In this document: in pieces, positions 51,317 through 64,000 of the stretch | Layout of the letters: each line of letters opens with the position of its first letter | Numbering within the stretch: the first letter of the stretch is position 1 | Assembly (NCBI RefSeq): GCF_003201855.1 | Contig: NZ_QJKI01000015.1 | Coordinates: 18,642 to 82,641, forward strand | DNA: 64,000 nucleotides | Direction: 5' to 3' | Source of the DNA: Rivihabitans pingtungensis | GTDB taxonomy: Bacteria > Pseudomonadota > Gammaproteobacteria > Burkholderiales > Aquaspirillaceae | Position numbers and translations under genes: made by a program | The notes under the pieces: generated by a model | Database searches by the model: none | What the model was told of the DNA's origin: nothing | Seen by the model: only the letters and a program-made list of their open reading frames with translations

Positions 51317-51940
51317 ATGGATGCCGTCAAGATTTTCATTGCCCTGCTGGTGCTGGTGAACCCGATCGGCGCGATTCCGATTTTTATCGGCCTCACCCCG
51401 GACGCCAGCGCGCAAGAGCGCAAGCGCATCGCCAAAACCGCCTCGATTGCCGTGGCGGTGATCATCCTGACCTTTGTCGCCCTGGGCGACTCGCTGATTC
51501 GCCTGCTGGGGATTTCCATGGGCTCGTTTCAGGTGGGCGGCGGGATTCTGGTGATGATGATTTCGCTGTCGATGATGAACGCCGCGCCCACCGCCACCAA
51601 AACCACCCGCCAGGAAACCGAAGAAGCCGGCGGCCGCGCCAATATTGCCGTGGTGCCGCTGGCGCTGCCCTTGCTGACCGGGCCGGGAACGATTTCCACG
51701 GTGATTATTTATTCTGGCCACGCCCATGGCTGGTGGGGCTATCTGAGCTTGGTGATCTGCGCCTTGCTGATTGCGCTGGCCTGCTATGTGGCGATGATTG
51801 CCGCCACGCCGGTGTCGCGCATGCTGGGGCAGACCGGCATCAATATCGTCAACCGGGTGATGGGCATGCTGCTGGCGGCCTTGTCGGTGGAAATCATCGC
51901 CGATGGGGCAGTGAAGCTGTTTCCGGCGCTCGGGCATTGA
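51317..51940 (+). CDS. MarC-family integral membrane protein
   Basis: 207 aa with six predicted membrane segments. MarC (UPF0056) marks: LVNPIGAIPIFIGLT, GILVMMISLSMMNA, PLALPLLTGPGTIST, and GINIVNRVMGMLLAALSVEIIADG. Transport role unproven. I use ATG 51317 with GGAG 9 nt upstream; the in-frame GTG 15 nt before it overlaps that ribosome site. Confidence 0.9.
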   Translation: MDAVKIFIALLVLVNPIGAIPIFIGLTPDASAQERKRIAKTASIAVAVIILTFVALGDSLIRLLGISMGSFQVGGGILVMMISLSMMNAAPTATKTTRQETEEAGGRANIAVVPLALPLLTGPGTISTVIIYSGHAHGWWGYLSLVICALLIALACYVAMIAATPVSRMLGQTGINIVNRVMGMLLAALSVEIIADGAVKLFPALGH

Positions 51941-52074
51941 GCCCCCCGCGGGATGGCGTAAGCCGACCTTGGCGCACGGCGGGCGCAGCCTGCTGCGCGG
52001 AGTTTTGCCCGCCGCCCTCTGCGGCGGTTTTGCCCCCGCTGTGTTGCGACGCAATGAATTTTTGTCGGGCCAAG

Positions 52075-52102
52075 GTGACAGCGCCTTGCGCCGTGCTACA
52101 AT
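52075..52102 (+). promoter_or_regulatory. Sigma70 promoter of typA
   Basis: GTGACA (52075-52080), 16-bp spacer, TACAAT (52097-52102), 34 bp before the ATG. Confidence 0.6.
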
Positions 52103-52135
52103 TGCGCCTATTTTTTTCCACGCATTGAACCACTT

Positions 52136-53950
52136 ATGTCCCGTAATCTGCGCAATATCGCCATCATCGCCCACGTTGACCACGGTAAAACCACCCTGGT
52201 TGACCAACTGCTTCGCCAATCCGGCACCTTCCGTGACAACCAACAGGTTGACGAACGGGTGATGGACTCCAACGACCTGGAAAAAGAGCGCGGCATTACC
52301 ATTCTGGCCAAAAACACCGCCATCGAATACGAAGGCACCCACATCAATATCGTGGACACCCCAGGTCACGCTGACTTTGGCGGTGAGGTGGAGCGCGTGC
52401 TGGGCATGGTGGACGGCGTGGTGCTGCTGGTGGACGCCCAAGAAGGCCCGATGCCGCAAACCCGTTTCGTCACCAAAAAAGCGCTGGCCCTGGGCCTGCG
52501 CCCGATCGTGGTGATCAACAAGATCGACCGTCCGGGCGCGCGTCCGGGCTGGGTGGTGGACCAAACCTTCGACCTGTTCGACAAACTGGGCGCCACCGAC
52601 GAGCAGCTGGACTTCCCGATTGTCTACGCCTCGGGCCTGAACGGCTTTGCCAAGCTGGAGCTGGATCAAGAATCCAACGATATGCGCCCGCTGTTTGACG
52701 TGGTGCTCGCACACGTGCCGACCCCGCCGGGTGACGCCGAAGCCCCGCTGCAACTGCAAATCTCCGCGCTGGACTACTCCACCTACACCGGCCGCCTGGG
52801 CGTGGGCCGCGTGCTGAACGGCCGCATCAAGCCGGGCCAGGCCGTGGTGGTGATGAACCACGAAGACCAGGTGGCGCAAGGCCGCATCAACCAAGTGCTG
52901 GGCTTCAAGGGCCTGGAGCGCGTGCCGGTGGACCAAGCCGAAGCCGGCGACATCATCATCATCTCCGGCCTGGAAGACATCGGCATTGGCGTCACCATCT
53001 GTGACCGCGAAAACCCGGTGGGCCTGCCGATGCTGTCGGTGGACGAACCGACCCTGACCATGGACTTCATGGTCAACACCAGCCCGCTGGCCGGCACCGA
53101 AGGCAAGTTCGTCACCAGCCGTCAGATCCGCGACCGCCTGAACAAAGAACTGTTGACCAACGTCGCCCTGCGCGTGGAAGACACCGGCGACGCCGATCTG
53201 TTCCGCGTGTCCGGCCGTGGCGAACTGCACCTGACCATTCTGCTGGAAAACATGCGCCGCGAAGGCTTCGAGCTGGCCGTGGCCAAGCCGCGCGTGGTGT
53301 ACAAGGAAATCAACGGCGAGAAGTGCGAGCCGTATGAAAACCTGACCATCGATCTGGAAGACGGCCACCAAGGCGCGGTGATGGAAGAAATCGGCCGCCG
53401 CCGTGGCGAGCTGACCAATATGGAATCCGACGGCCAGGGCCGCACCCGCCTGGAATACCACATCCCGGCGCGCGGTCTGATCGGCTTCCAGTCCGACTTC
53501 ATGACCATGACCCGCGGCACCGGCCTGATGAGCCACGTGTTTGACGACTACGCCCCGGTGAAGGCCGACCTGCCGGGTCGCCACAATGGCGTGCTGGTGT
53601 CGCAAGAAAACGGCGACGCCGTGGCCTACGCGCTGTGGAAGCTGGAAGACCGTGGCCGCATGTTTGTCAGCCCCGGCGACAAGCTGTACGAAGGCATGAT
53701 CATCGGCATCCACAGCCGCGACAACGATCTGGTGGTCAACCCGATCAAGGGCAAGCAGCTGACCAACGTGCGCGCCTCCGGCACCGACGAAGCCGTGCGG
53801 CTGACCACGCCGATCAAGCTGACGCTGGAATCCGCCGTGGAATTCATCGACGACGACGAGCTGGTGGAAATCACCCCGCAATCCATCCGCATTCGCAAGC
53901 GTCACCTGAACGAACACGACCGCAAAAAGGCCGTGCGCGGCCTGCTGTAA
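52136..53950 (+). CDS. typA: Ribosome-associated GTPase TypA/BipA
   Basis: 604 aa, standard length. Translational GTPase that helps 50S assembly and growth under stress. G1 AHVDHGKTT at 12-20, G3 DTPGHADF, G4 NKID, then EF-G-like domains II, III and V and the BipA-specific C-terminal domain ([20 protein letters not shown]). Codon use is highly optimised. Own promoter and terminator. Confidence 0.97.
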   Translation: MSRNLRNIAIIAHVDHGKTTLVDQLLRQSGTFRDNQQVDERVMDSNDLEKERGITILAKNTAIEYEGTHINIVDTPGHADFGGEVERVLGMVDGVVLLVDAQEGPMPQTRFVTKKALALGLRPIVVINKIDRPGARPGWVVDQTFDLFDKLGATDEQLDFPIVYASGLNGFAKLELDQESNDMRPLFDVVLAHVPTPPGDAEAPLQLQISALDYSTYTGRLGVGRVLNGRIKPGQAVVVMNHEDQVAQGRINQVLGFKGLERVPVDQAEAGDIIIISGLEDIGIGVTICDRENPVGLPMLSVDEPTLTMDFMVNTSPLAGTEGKFVTSRQIRDRLNKELLTNVALRVEDTGDADLFRVSGRGELHLTILLENMRREGFELAVAKPRVVYKEINGEKCEPYENLTIDLEDGHQGAVMEEIGRRRGELTNMESDGQGRTRLEYHIPARGLIGFQSDFMTMTRGTGLMSHVFDDYAPVKADLPGRHNGVLVSQENGDAVAYALWKLEDRGRMFVSPGDKLYEGMIIGIHSRDNDLVVNPIKGKQLTNVRASGTDEAVRLTTPIKLTLESAVEFIDDDELVEITPQSIRIRKRHLNEHDRKKAVRGLL

Positions 53951-53979
53951 GACTGGCTCGGGCCGCTTGGCCCCACAGT

Positions 53980-54020
53980 AAAAACCCCCGCTGGCGCTTT
54001 GCGTTGGCGGGGGTTTTTGT
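53980..54020. terminator. Terminator after typA
   Basis: AAAAACCCCCGC (53980-53991) and GCGGGGGTTTTT (54007-54018). Symmetric, so usable from both sides. The 150 bp between here and the next gene hold nothing evident. Confidence 0.93.
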
Positions 54021-54166
54021 TTGGGCATGACGCCTGTTACGCTTGGTGGGGGGTGAGACGTGCTCACCGAATGCAGTAAAACAGCCCTGGCTCCACATGC
54101 GCAGACCGTGCCGGTCGTCCCGGCAAATCCACCCCGCAGAGCTCCACGGGCATTGGCGCACGGTGC

Positions 54167-56113
<1,947 letters not shown>

Positions 56114-56310
56114 GCTGAAATCTCCCTGATCACCGCCCGGCGCTGCCGGACGGCGTGATGTCTGTGCAAAATTAAGTTATTCGTGTGACTGTAACGGAAA
56201 AATCTGCAGCCATTTCCGCTTTGTCATGCTCGCGCAGCCACGGTATAGCTGGGTTCAAGCCTCCAGCAAATAGGATTCGGAGCGAAGTTCTGCCCTAACT
56301 CATCCCTTCG

Positions 56311-57225
56311 CTATTCACTCCCCCGCTTGGCCAACAAGGCCCGCGCCACCCGCGAGGCCGGTGGTTTGCCCAAAAAGCCGCTGATCAAGGCGCTGGCGTC
56401 CAGCAAGGCTTCCAGCGACACCCCGCATTCCACCCCTAGGCCATTCAGCAACCACACCACATCCTCGGTGGCCACATTGCCCGACGCGCCTTGCGCATAT
56501 GGGCAGCCGCCCAGCCCGGCCACCGAGCTGTCGAAGGTCGCCAGCCCGCATTCCATCGCCGCGACGATATTGGCAATCGCCATGCCGTACGTGTCATGGA
56601 AATGCCCGGCCAACTGGCTGGCTGGAATCTGCGGCAATAGCGCGTCCAGCAGCCGGCGCACCCCGGCTGGCGTGCCGACGCCGATGGTGTCGCCCAGCGA
56701 GATTTCCGTGCAGCCCATCTCCAGCAGGCGCAGGCTGACGTCGGCCACTGCCTGCGGGGCGATGTCGCCTTCGTAGGGGCAGCCGAGCACGCAGGAGACA
56801 TAGCCGCGCACCGCCACGCCGTGCTGACGGGCGGCGGCCAGCACCGGGGCAAAGCGCGCCAGGCTGTCGGCAATGCTGCACTGGATATTGCGCTGGGAAA
56901 AACGCTCGCTGGCGGCGGCAAATACCGCCACTTCGCGCGCGCCGGCAGCCAGCGCGGCGTCAAAGCCTTGCAGATTGGGGGTGAGCACCGGGTAATGCAG
57001 CGGGCTGGCGGCTGGCTGGAGCGCACGCACGATGTCGGCGCTGTCGGCCATTTGCGGCACGCGCTTGGGCGAGACAAAGCTGCCGGCTTCGATATGCGTC
57101 AGGCCAGCGGCGGCCAGGCGCTGGATCAGTTGCAGCTTGACGTCGGTCGGCACCGGCGTGGCTTCGTTTTGCAAGCCGTCGCGCGGGCCGACTTCCACCA
57201 GGGTGATATGAGAGGGATAGCGCAT
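56311..57225 (-). CDS. liuE: Hydroxymethylglutaryl-CoA lyase
   Basis: 304 aa. Cleaves HMG-CoA to acetyl-CoA and acetoacetate, the last step of leucine breakdown. VEVGPRDGLQNE at 10-21 holds the catalytic Arg/Asp; the HFHDTYG metal site and the cysteine loop GLGGCPYAQGASGNVATED are present. Start MRYPSHITLVEV at 57225 with AGGA upstream. The long open frame continuing to 58665 is an out-of-frame shadow of the liuD gene. Confidence 0.95.
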   Translation of the reverse strand: MRYPSHITLVEVGPRDGLQNEATPVPTDVKLQLIQRLAAAGLTHIEAGSFVSPKRVPQMADSADIVRALQPAASPLHYPVLTPNLQGFDAALAAGAREVAVFAAASERFSQRNIQCSIADSLARFAPVLAAARQHGVAVRGYVSCVLGCPYEGDIAPQAVADVSLRLLEMGCTEISLGDTIGVGTPAGVRRLLDALLPQIPASQLAGHFHDTYGMAIANIVAAMECGLATFDSSVAGLGGCPYAQGASGNVATEDVVWLLNGLGVECGVSLEALLDASALISGFLGKPPASRVARALLAKRGSE

Positions 57226-57254
57226 GTGGGGCGTCCTGTGGTGAATCACGGCGG

Positions 57255-59213
<1,959 letters not shown>

Positions 59214-59235
59214 AAATATCCTTCAATCGCGAAGT

Positions 59236-60036
59236 TCAGGGCTTTTTCGCCGGCAACCAACCCGGCGGGCGTTTATCGAGAAAGGCGCTCAGCCCTTCGC
59301 GCGCCTCGGGCTGGCTGCGCACGCGGGCGATGTGCCAGGCGGTTTTTTCCAGCAGGGCGTCGTCCAGCGGCGAGCCGGCGCGCAGGTCGGCCAGCAAGAG
59401 CTTGGCTTCGGCCTGGGCGGCGGGCGCGCCCTTGCATAGCTCTTGCACCAGCTTGCCGATGCGGGCGTCCAGCTGCTCCGCCGGGCTGATCTCGTGCACC
59501 AGGCCCAGCTGGCGCGCCAGCGCGGCGTCGATGCGTTCGGCCGACAAAAAATACCGGCGCGCCTGCCGCCAGCCGATGGCGTCGGCGACATAGGGGCCGA
59601 TGGTGGCCGGGATCAGCCCCAGACGCACTTCGGACAGGGCAAAGGTGGCGCTGTCGGCGGCAATCGCCATATCGCAGGCGGCGGTCAGCCCGGTTCCGCC
59701 GCCAAAGGCGGCGCCGTGCACGCGGGCGATGGTGGGTTTTTGCATGCGGTACAGGGTTTTCAGCATGCGCGCCAGCGCCAGCGCGTCGGCGCGGTTTTTT
59801 TCTTCGCTGTAATCCGCCGCGCGGCGCATCCAGGCCAGGTCGGCCCCGGCGCAGAAACTGGGGCCGCGTCCGGCCAGAATCACCACGCGCACGCTGTCGT
59901 CGCCGTCCAGCACGACAAAGGCGCGGATCAGCTCGGCAATCAGCGTTTCGTTAAAGGCGTTGTGCAGGTCGGGGCGGTTCATCCACACCGTGGCGATCGG
60001 GCCGTTGCGTTCCAGTTCCAGGGTTTCGAAGTACAT
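59236..60036 (-). CDS. liuC: Methylglutaconyl-CoA hydratase
   Basis: 266 aa crotonase. Hydrates 3-methylglutaconyl-CoA to HMG-CoA. Oxyanion stretches GRGPSFCAGADLAWMRR and GAAFGGGTGLTAACD; catalytic Glu region LSEVRLGLIPATIGPYV. Start MYFETLELER (60036) with AAGGA 7 nt upstream; the 20-residue extension overlaps the liuB end. Part of the liu operon with gaps of 22 and 16 bp. Confidence 0.93.
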   Translation of the reverse strand: MYFETLELERNGPIATVWMNRPDLHNAFNETLIAELIRAFVVLDGDDSVRVVILAGRGPSFCAGADLAWMRRAADYSEEKNRADALALARMLKTLYRMQKPTIARVHGAAFGGGTGLTAACDMAIAADSATFALSEVRLGLIPATIGPYVADAIGWRQARRYFLSAERIDAALARQLGLVHEISPAEQLDARIGKLVQELCKGAPAAQAEAKLLLADLRAGSPLDDALLEKTAWHIARVRSQPEAREGLSAFLDKRPPGWLPAKKP

Positions 60037-60052
60037 GGTGGCGTCCTTGTGG

Positions 60053-61651
<1,599 letters not shown>

Positions 61652-61682
61652 CTTGGCCTCCCTTGGACGATAAGGATGTCGC

Positions 61683-62855
61683 TCAGCCTTGTTCGGCCAT
61701 CAGTTCACGGCCAATCAGCCAACGGCGGATTTCGCTGGTGCCGGCGCCGATTTCATACAGCTTGGCGTCGCGCAGCAGGCGACCGGCCGGGTAGTCGTTG
61801 ATATAGCCATTGCCGCCCAGGCATTGGATGGTGTCCAGCGCCATCTGGGTGGCGCGCTCGGCGGCGTACAGAATTACCCCGGCGGCGTCCTTGCGCACTT
61901 GCCGACCCCCTTCACCGCGATCCAGCGCCTGACCCACCGCGTACACATAGGCGCGGCTGGCCGACAGGCTGACGTACATATCGGCCAGCTTGCCCTGCAT
62001 CAGCTGGAAGTTGCCAATCGGCTCGCCAAACTGCTGACGCTCTTTCAGATAAGGCACGGTGATGTCCATGCACGCCTGCATGATGCCCAGCGGGCCGGCG
62101 GCCAGCACCGCGCGTTCGTAGTCCAGCCCGCTCATCAGCACTTTCACGCCTTCGCCCACCTGGCCCAGCACGTTTTCTTCCGGCACTTCGCACTCGTCAA
62201 AAAACAGCGGGTAGGTGTTGGAGCCGCGCATGCCCAGCTTGTCCAGCTTGCTACCGGCCGAGAAGCCCTTGAAGTCTTTTTCGATCAAGAACGCGGTGAT
62301 GCCGCGTGGACCGGCGTTGACGTCGGTCTTGGCGTACACCACCAGGGTGTCGGCGTCACCGCCATTGGTGATCCACATCTTGCTGCCATTGAGCACATAG
62401 CGGTCGCCGCGCTTGTCGGCGCGCAGTTTCATGCTCACCACATCCGAGCCGGCGTTGGGTTCAGACATCGCCAGCGCGCCGACATGCTCGCCAGAAATCA
62501 GCTTGGGCAGGTATTTTTGTTTTTGCGCCGCGGTGCCGTTGCGGCGAATCTGGTTGACGCACAGATTGGAGTGCGCGCCGTAAGACAGCGCCACCGAGGC
62601 CGAAGCGCGGCTGATTTCTTCCATGGCGATCATGTGCGCCAGGTAACCCATATGGGCGCCGCCGTATTCTTCTTCCACGGTGATGCCCAGCAGGCCCATC
62701 TCACCCAGCTTGCGCCACAGCGCCGGCGGAAACTGGTTGCTCTGGTCGATTTCGGCGGCGTAAGGGGCGATCTCCTGCTCGGCAAAGTGGCGCACGCTGT
62801 CACGCAGCATGTCCAGTTCTTCACTCAAGGCAAAATGCAGGCTGGTGTACGACAT
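61683..62855 (-). CDS. liuA: Isovaleryl-CoA dehydrogenase
   Basis: 390 aa. FAD acyl-CoA dehydrogenase, first committed step of leucine degradation. The catalytic Glu is Glu247 in [11 protein letters not shown], the position typical of isovaleryl-CoA dehydrogenases and not that of the medium-chain enzymes. [13 protein letters not shown] at 128-139, WITNG at 161-165 and the C-terminal [33 protein letters not shown] stretches are present. GAGGAG precedes ATG 62855. First structural gene of the operon. Confidence 0.95.
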   Translation of the reverse strand: MSYTSLHFALSEELDMLRDSVRHFAEQEIAPYAAEIDQSNQFPPALWRKLGEMGLLGITVEEEYGGAHMGYLAHMIAMEEISRASASVALSYGAHSNLCVNQIRRNGTAAQKQKYLPKLISGEHVGALAMSEPNAGSDVVSMKLRADKRGDRYVLNGSKMWITNGGDADTLVVYAKTDVNAGPRGITAFLIEKDFKGFSAGSKLDKLGMRGSNTYPLFFDECEVPEENVLGQVGEGVKVLMSGLDYERAVLAAGPLGIMQACMDITVPYLKERQQFGEPIGNFQLMQGKLADMYVSLSASRAYVYAVGQALDRGEGGRQVRKDAAGVILYAAERATQMALDTIQCLGGNGYINDYPAGRLLRDAKLYEIGAGTSEIRRWLIGRELMAEQG

Positions 62856-62932
62856 GGTGTCAATCTCCTCGGTGGTGATCCGCGCGCCGTGCAGCGTGGC
62901 CGGCTGTGCTGCGGGAATTTATAGTGTGGGTA

Positions 62933-62963
62933 AGTGTATTACGCTTACGTAAACGTAAATCAA
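62933..62963 (-). promoter_or_regulatory. liu operon promoter with LiuR operator
   Basis: Minus-strand TTGATT (62958-62963), a 19-bp spacer and TACACT (62933-62938). A 19-bp spacer is the mark of MerR-type promoters. The spacer carries GTTTACGTAAGCGTAA, also found upstream of liuR. Confidence 0.65.
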
Positions 62964-62980
62964 GCGGCGAGTGAAAATCC

Positions 62981-63376
62981 TTATGCGCAGTCGGCGCGCA
63001 GGCCCGGTGGCTGCAACACGCTATGGCAGTATTGCTCCAGTTGCTCGATATCGTGCATCACCTGCTCGATGTCTTCACGCTGCTGAATCAGCTGTTTTTT
63101 GCGCGTGGACAATTTATTCAGCAGGGTCAGCGCCTGCGACGATTCATCTCGCGCAACTTCATATAGATCAATGATTTCTGCGATTTCCGACAAAGACAAG
63201 CCCAGGCGCTTGCCGCGCAGGATCAACTTCAGCCGCACCCGGTCGCGCGCGGCGTACACCCGGCTGCGTCCTTGGCGGGCCGGGCAGAGCATGCCTTGCT
63301 CTTCATAAAAACGAATGGTGCGCAAAGTAACGCCAAACTCGCTGGACAACTCGGTGATGGTGTAAGTGCGACGCAT
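62981..63376 (-). CDS. liuR: MerR-family regulator LiuR
   Basis: 131 aa. Winged-helix MerR N-terminus (YTITELSSEFGVTLRTIRFYEEQGML) followed by a dimerising helix (ALTLLNKLSTRKKQLIQQRED). Regulators of this type respond to leucine catabolites and control liu genes in beta- and gammaproteobacteria. It lies directly upstream of liuA, on the same strand, and a palindrome identical to that before liuA precedes it, so autoregulation is likely. Confidence 0.92.
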   Translation of the reverse strand: MRRTYTITELSSEFGVTLRTIRFYEEQGMLCPARQGRSRVYAARDRVRLKLILRGKRLGLSLSEIAEIIDLYEVARDESSQALTLLNKLSTRKKQLIQQREDIEQVMHDIEQLEQYCHSVLQPPGLRADCA

Positions 63377-63397
63377 CGCGGGGCTCGCTTTTGTGAC

Positions 63398-63415
63398 GTT
63401 TACGTAAGCGTAAAC
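63398..63415. promoter_or_regulatory. LiuR operator upstream of liuR
   Basis: GTTTACGTAAGCGTAAAC, an 18-bp near-perfect palindrome 22 bp before the liuR start. It shares a 16-mer with the liuA promoter spacer. Confidence 0.7.
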
Positions 63416-63850
63416 TATGCCTTTGCATTTGGCAAGCGGGTGGCGAGGCGGGTGTGTTTGCGCTGGTGCGGTGGGGGTGGTGTGTCAATGAGATGTCAGC
63501 GTGGTGGCGTGTTGGCTGAGTGGGTGGTTTTTTACATATATTAAGGAATAAAGCTGAAATCGGGGTGATCTGTCGTGCTGGCGGTCTGGAATAGGCGGGG
63601 GTGAGGGTGTTTGCGTGCGGCGGGCAGCGGTAAATCGGTCCGTCGGCCAAGAAAAACCGCCCTGTTTTGCGGATTTTTGCCGGCTCAGGCAAAAAATTGC
63701 CCATGCTGAAAGAAGATTTGCTGCGGTGTTTTTCGAGAATTCGCCGGGTAAGTGCAGTTTTTTGCAAAAATCTTCAAAAAAGATTCGCTGTTAATTCAAC
63801 GGATTGTCGTGTTTTTCGCATTTTTCTGCAAAAAAGTGTGTTGCGGGGGG
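63416..63850. other. Non-coding region upstream of the rRNA promoter
   Basis: No credible gene. The left part is G/T-rich. From about 63650 on, A- and T-tracts alternate at roughly helical intervals up to 63840 (for example near 63756-63785 and 63810-63835). This fits a curved or UP-element-rich activating region for a strong promoter. Confidence 0.6.
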
Positions 63851-63879
63851 TTGACGGTTTCAGGGTCGGTGCGTATAGT
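63851..63879 (+). promoter_or_regulatory. rRNA operon promoter
   Basis: TTGACG (63851-63856), exactly 17 bp, TATAGT (63874-63879), then a GC-containing discriminator. A-tracts lie just upstream (UP-like). Confidence 0.88.
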
Positions 63880-63961
63880 TCGCATCTCTGCTGCTGACGC
63901 AGACAACGAAACGAAGCGAAACAAACCGCTGACGTTACCGGGTTCTGATTCAGAAAGCAAC

Positions 63962-63974
63962 TGATCTTTAACAG
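63962..63974 (+). promoter_or_regulatory. boxA-like antitermination site of an rRNA leader
   Basis: TGATCTTTAACAG resembles boxA (TGCTCTTTAACA), which recruits NusB/S10 in rRNA leaders. The 16S gene should begin shortly after the window end. Confidence 0.8.
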
Positions 63975-64000
63975 AAAAGACAACCGATAAGTGTAGGCGC

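Noticed and set aside
63674..63695. TTTTTGCC/GGCAAAAA hairpin near the rRNA promoter taken as a terminator
   Set aside because: The T-run precedes and the A-run follows the stem on the plus strand, the wrong polarity for a terminator. It fits A/T-tract structure of the upstream promoter region.

Overview
The window reads as chromosomal DNA of a GC-rich betaproteobacterium, probably in Neisseriales/Chromobacteriaceae. The evidence is the housekeeping set (ubiG, hrpA, typA, htpX, cysDN), a MerR/LiuR-controlled leucine-degradation cluster, a Neisseria dRS3-like palindrome on each side of dgt, and a betaproteobacterial rRNA-type leader at the right edge. The taxon is inferred from content, not from a search. 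Almost all genes are densely packed. No tRNA gene, CRISPR array or intact IS element was found.

Layout. 1-2.7 kb: end of an SpmA-type membrane protein gene, an alpha/beta-hydrolase lipoprotein and ubiG. 2.7-9 kb: an MTA/SAH-deaminase-like amidohydrolase, then a leftward TonB receptor / binding protein / di-haem oxidoreductase operon, probably for metal uptake. 9.6-12.3 kb: two tandem LivJ-type binding lipoproteins, the second with its own strong promoter and terminator. 12.6-18.7 kb: carboxylesterase, a Tat-exported tyrosinase, a ParD-like/methionine aminopeptidase pair, TrpB2 and an unknown protein. 19-24.4 kb: an orphan phage-type spanin pair (Rz/Rz1), an alpha/beta hydrolase, an enoyl-CoA hydratase, two coiled-coil proteins and htpX. 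25-26.3 kb: a DUF4157 protein with an EndoU-like C-terminus, a candidate contractile-injection-system toxin. 26.4-33.1 kb: cysN, cysD, hrpA. 33.3-36 kb: a low-GC cassette of DUF3696-type AAA ATPase, PIN nuclease and RNA ligase, followed by an AT-rich relic. 36-43.4 kb: unknown protein, chemoreceptor, amidase/DUF2867, phosphatase, dgt. 43.6-48.2 kb: a TIR-STAND-TPR protein and an exonuclease/GIY-YIG fusion. 48.3-54 kb: RNA m5C methyltransferase, RidA, desaturase, MarC, TypA. 54-63.4 kb: the complete liu operon with its regulator. 63.8-64 kb: promoter and boxA of an rRNA operon whose 16S gene must lie just outside the window.

The strongest undescribed signals are: (i) a family of about 113-bp hairpin repeats (about a dozen recognisable copies plus decayed ones) whose arms co-vary; (ii) the AAA ATPase-PIN-RNA ligase cassette, a possible RNA-targeting defence or repair module; (iii) the DUF4157-EndoU fusion; (iv) the TIR-STAND protein. 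Accessory functions cluster in the 19-46 kb half, where the repeats and composition shifts also concentrate. The 47-64 kb half looks like stable core genome.
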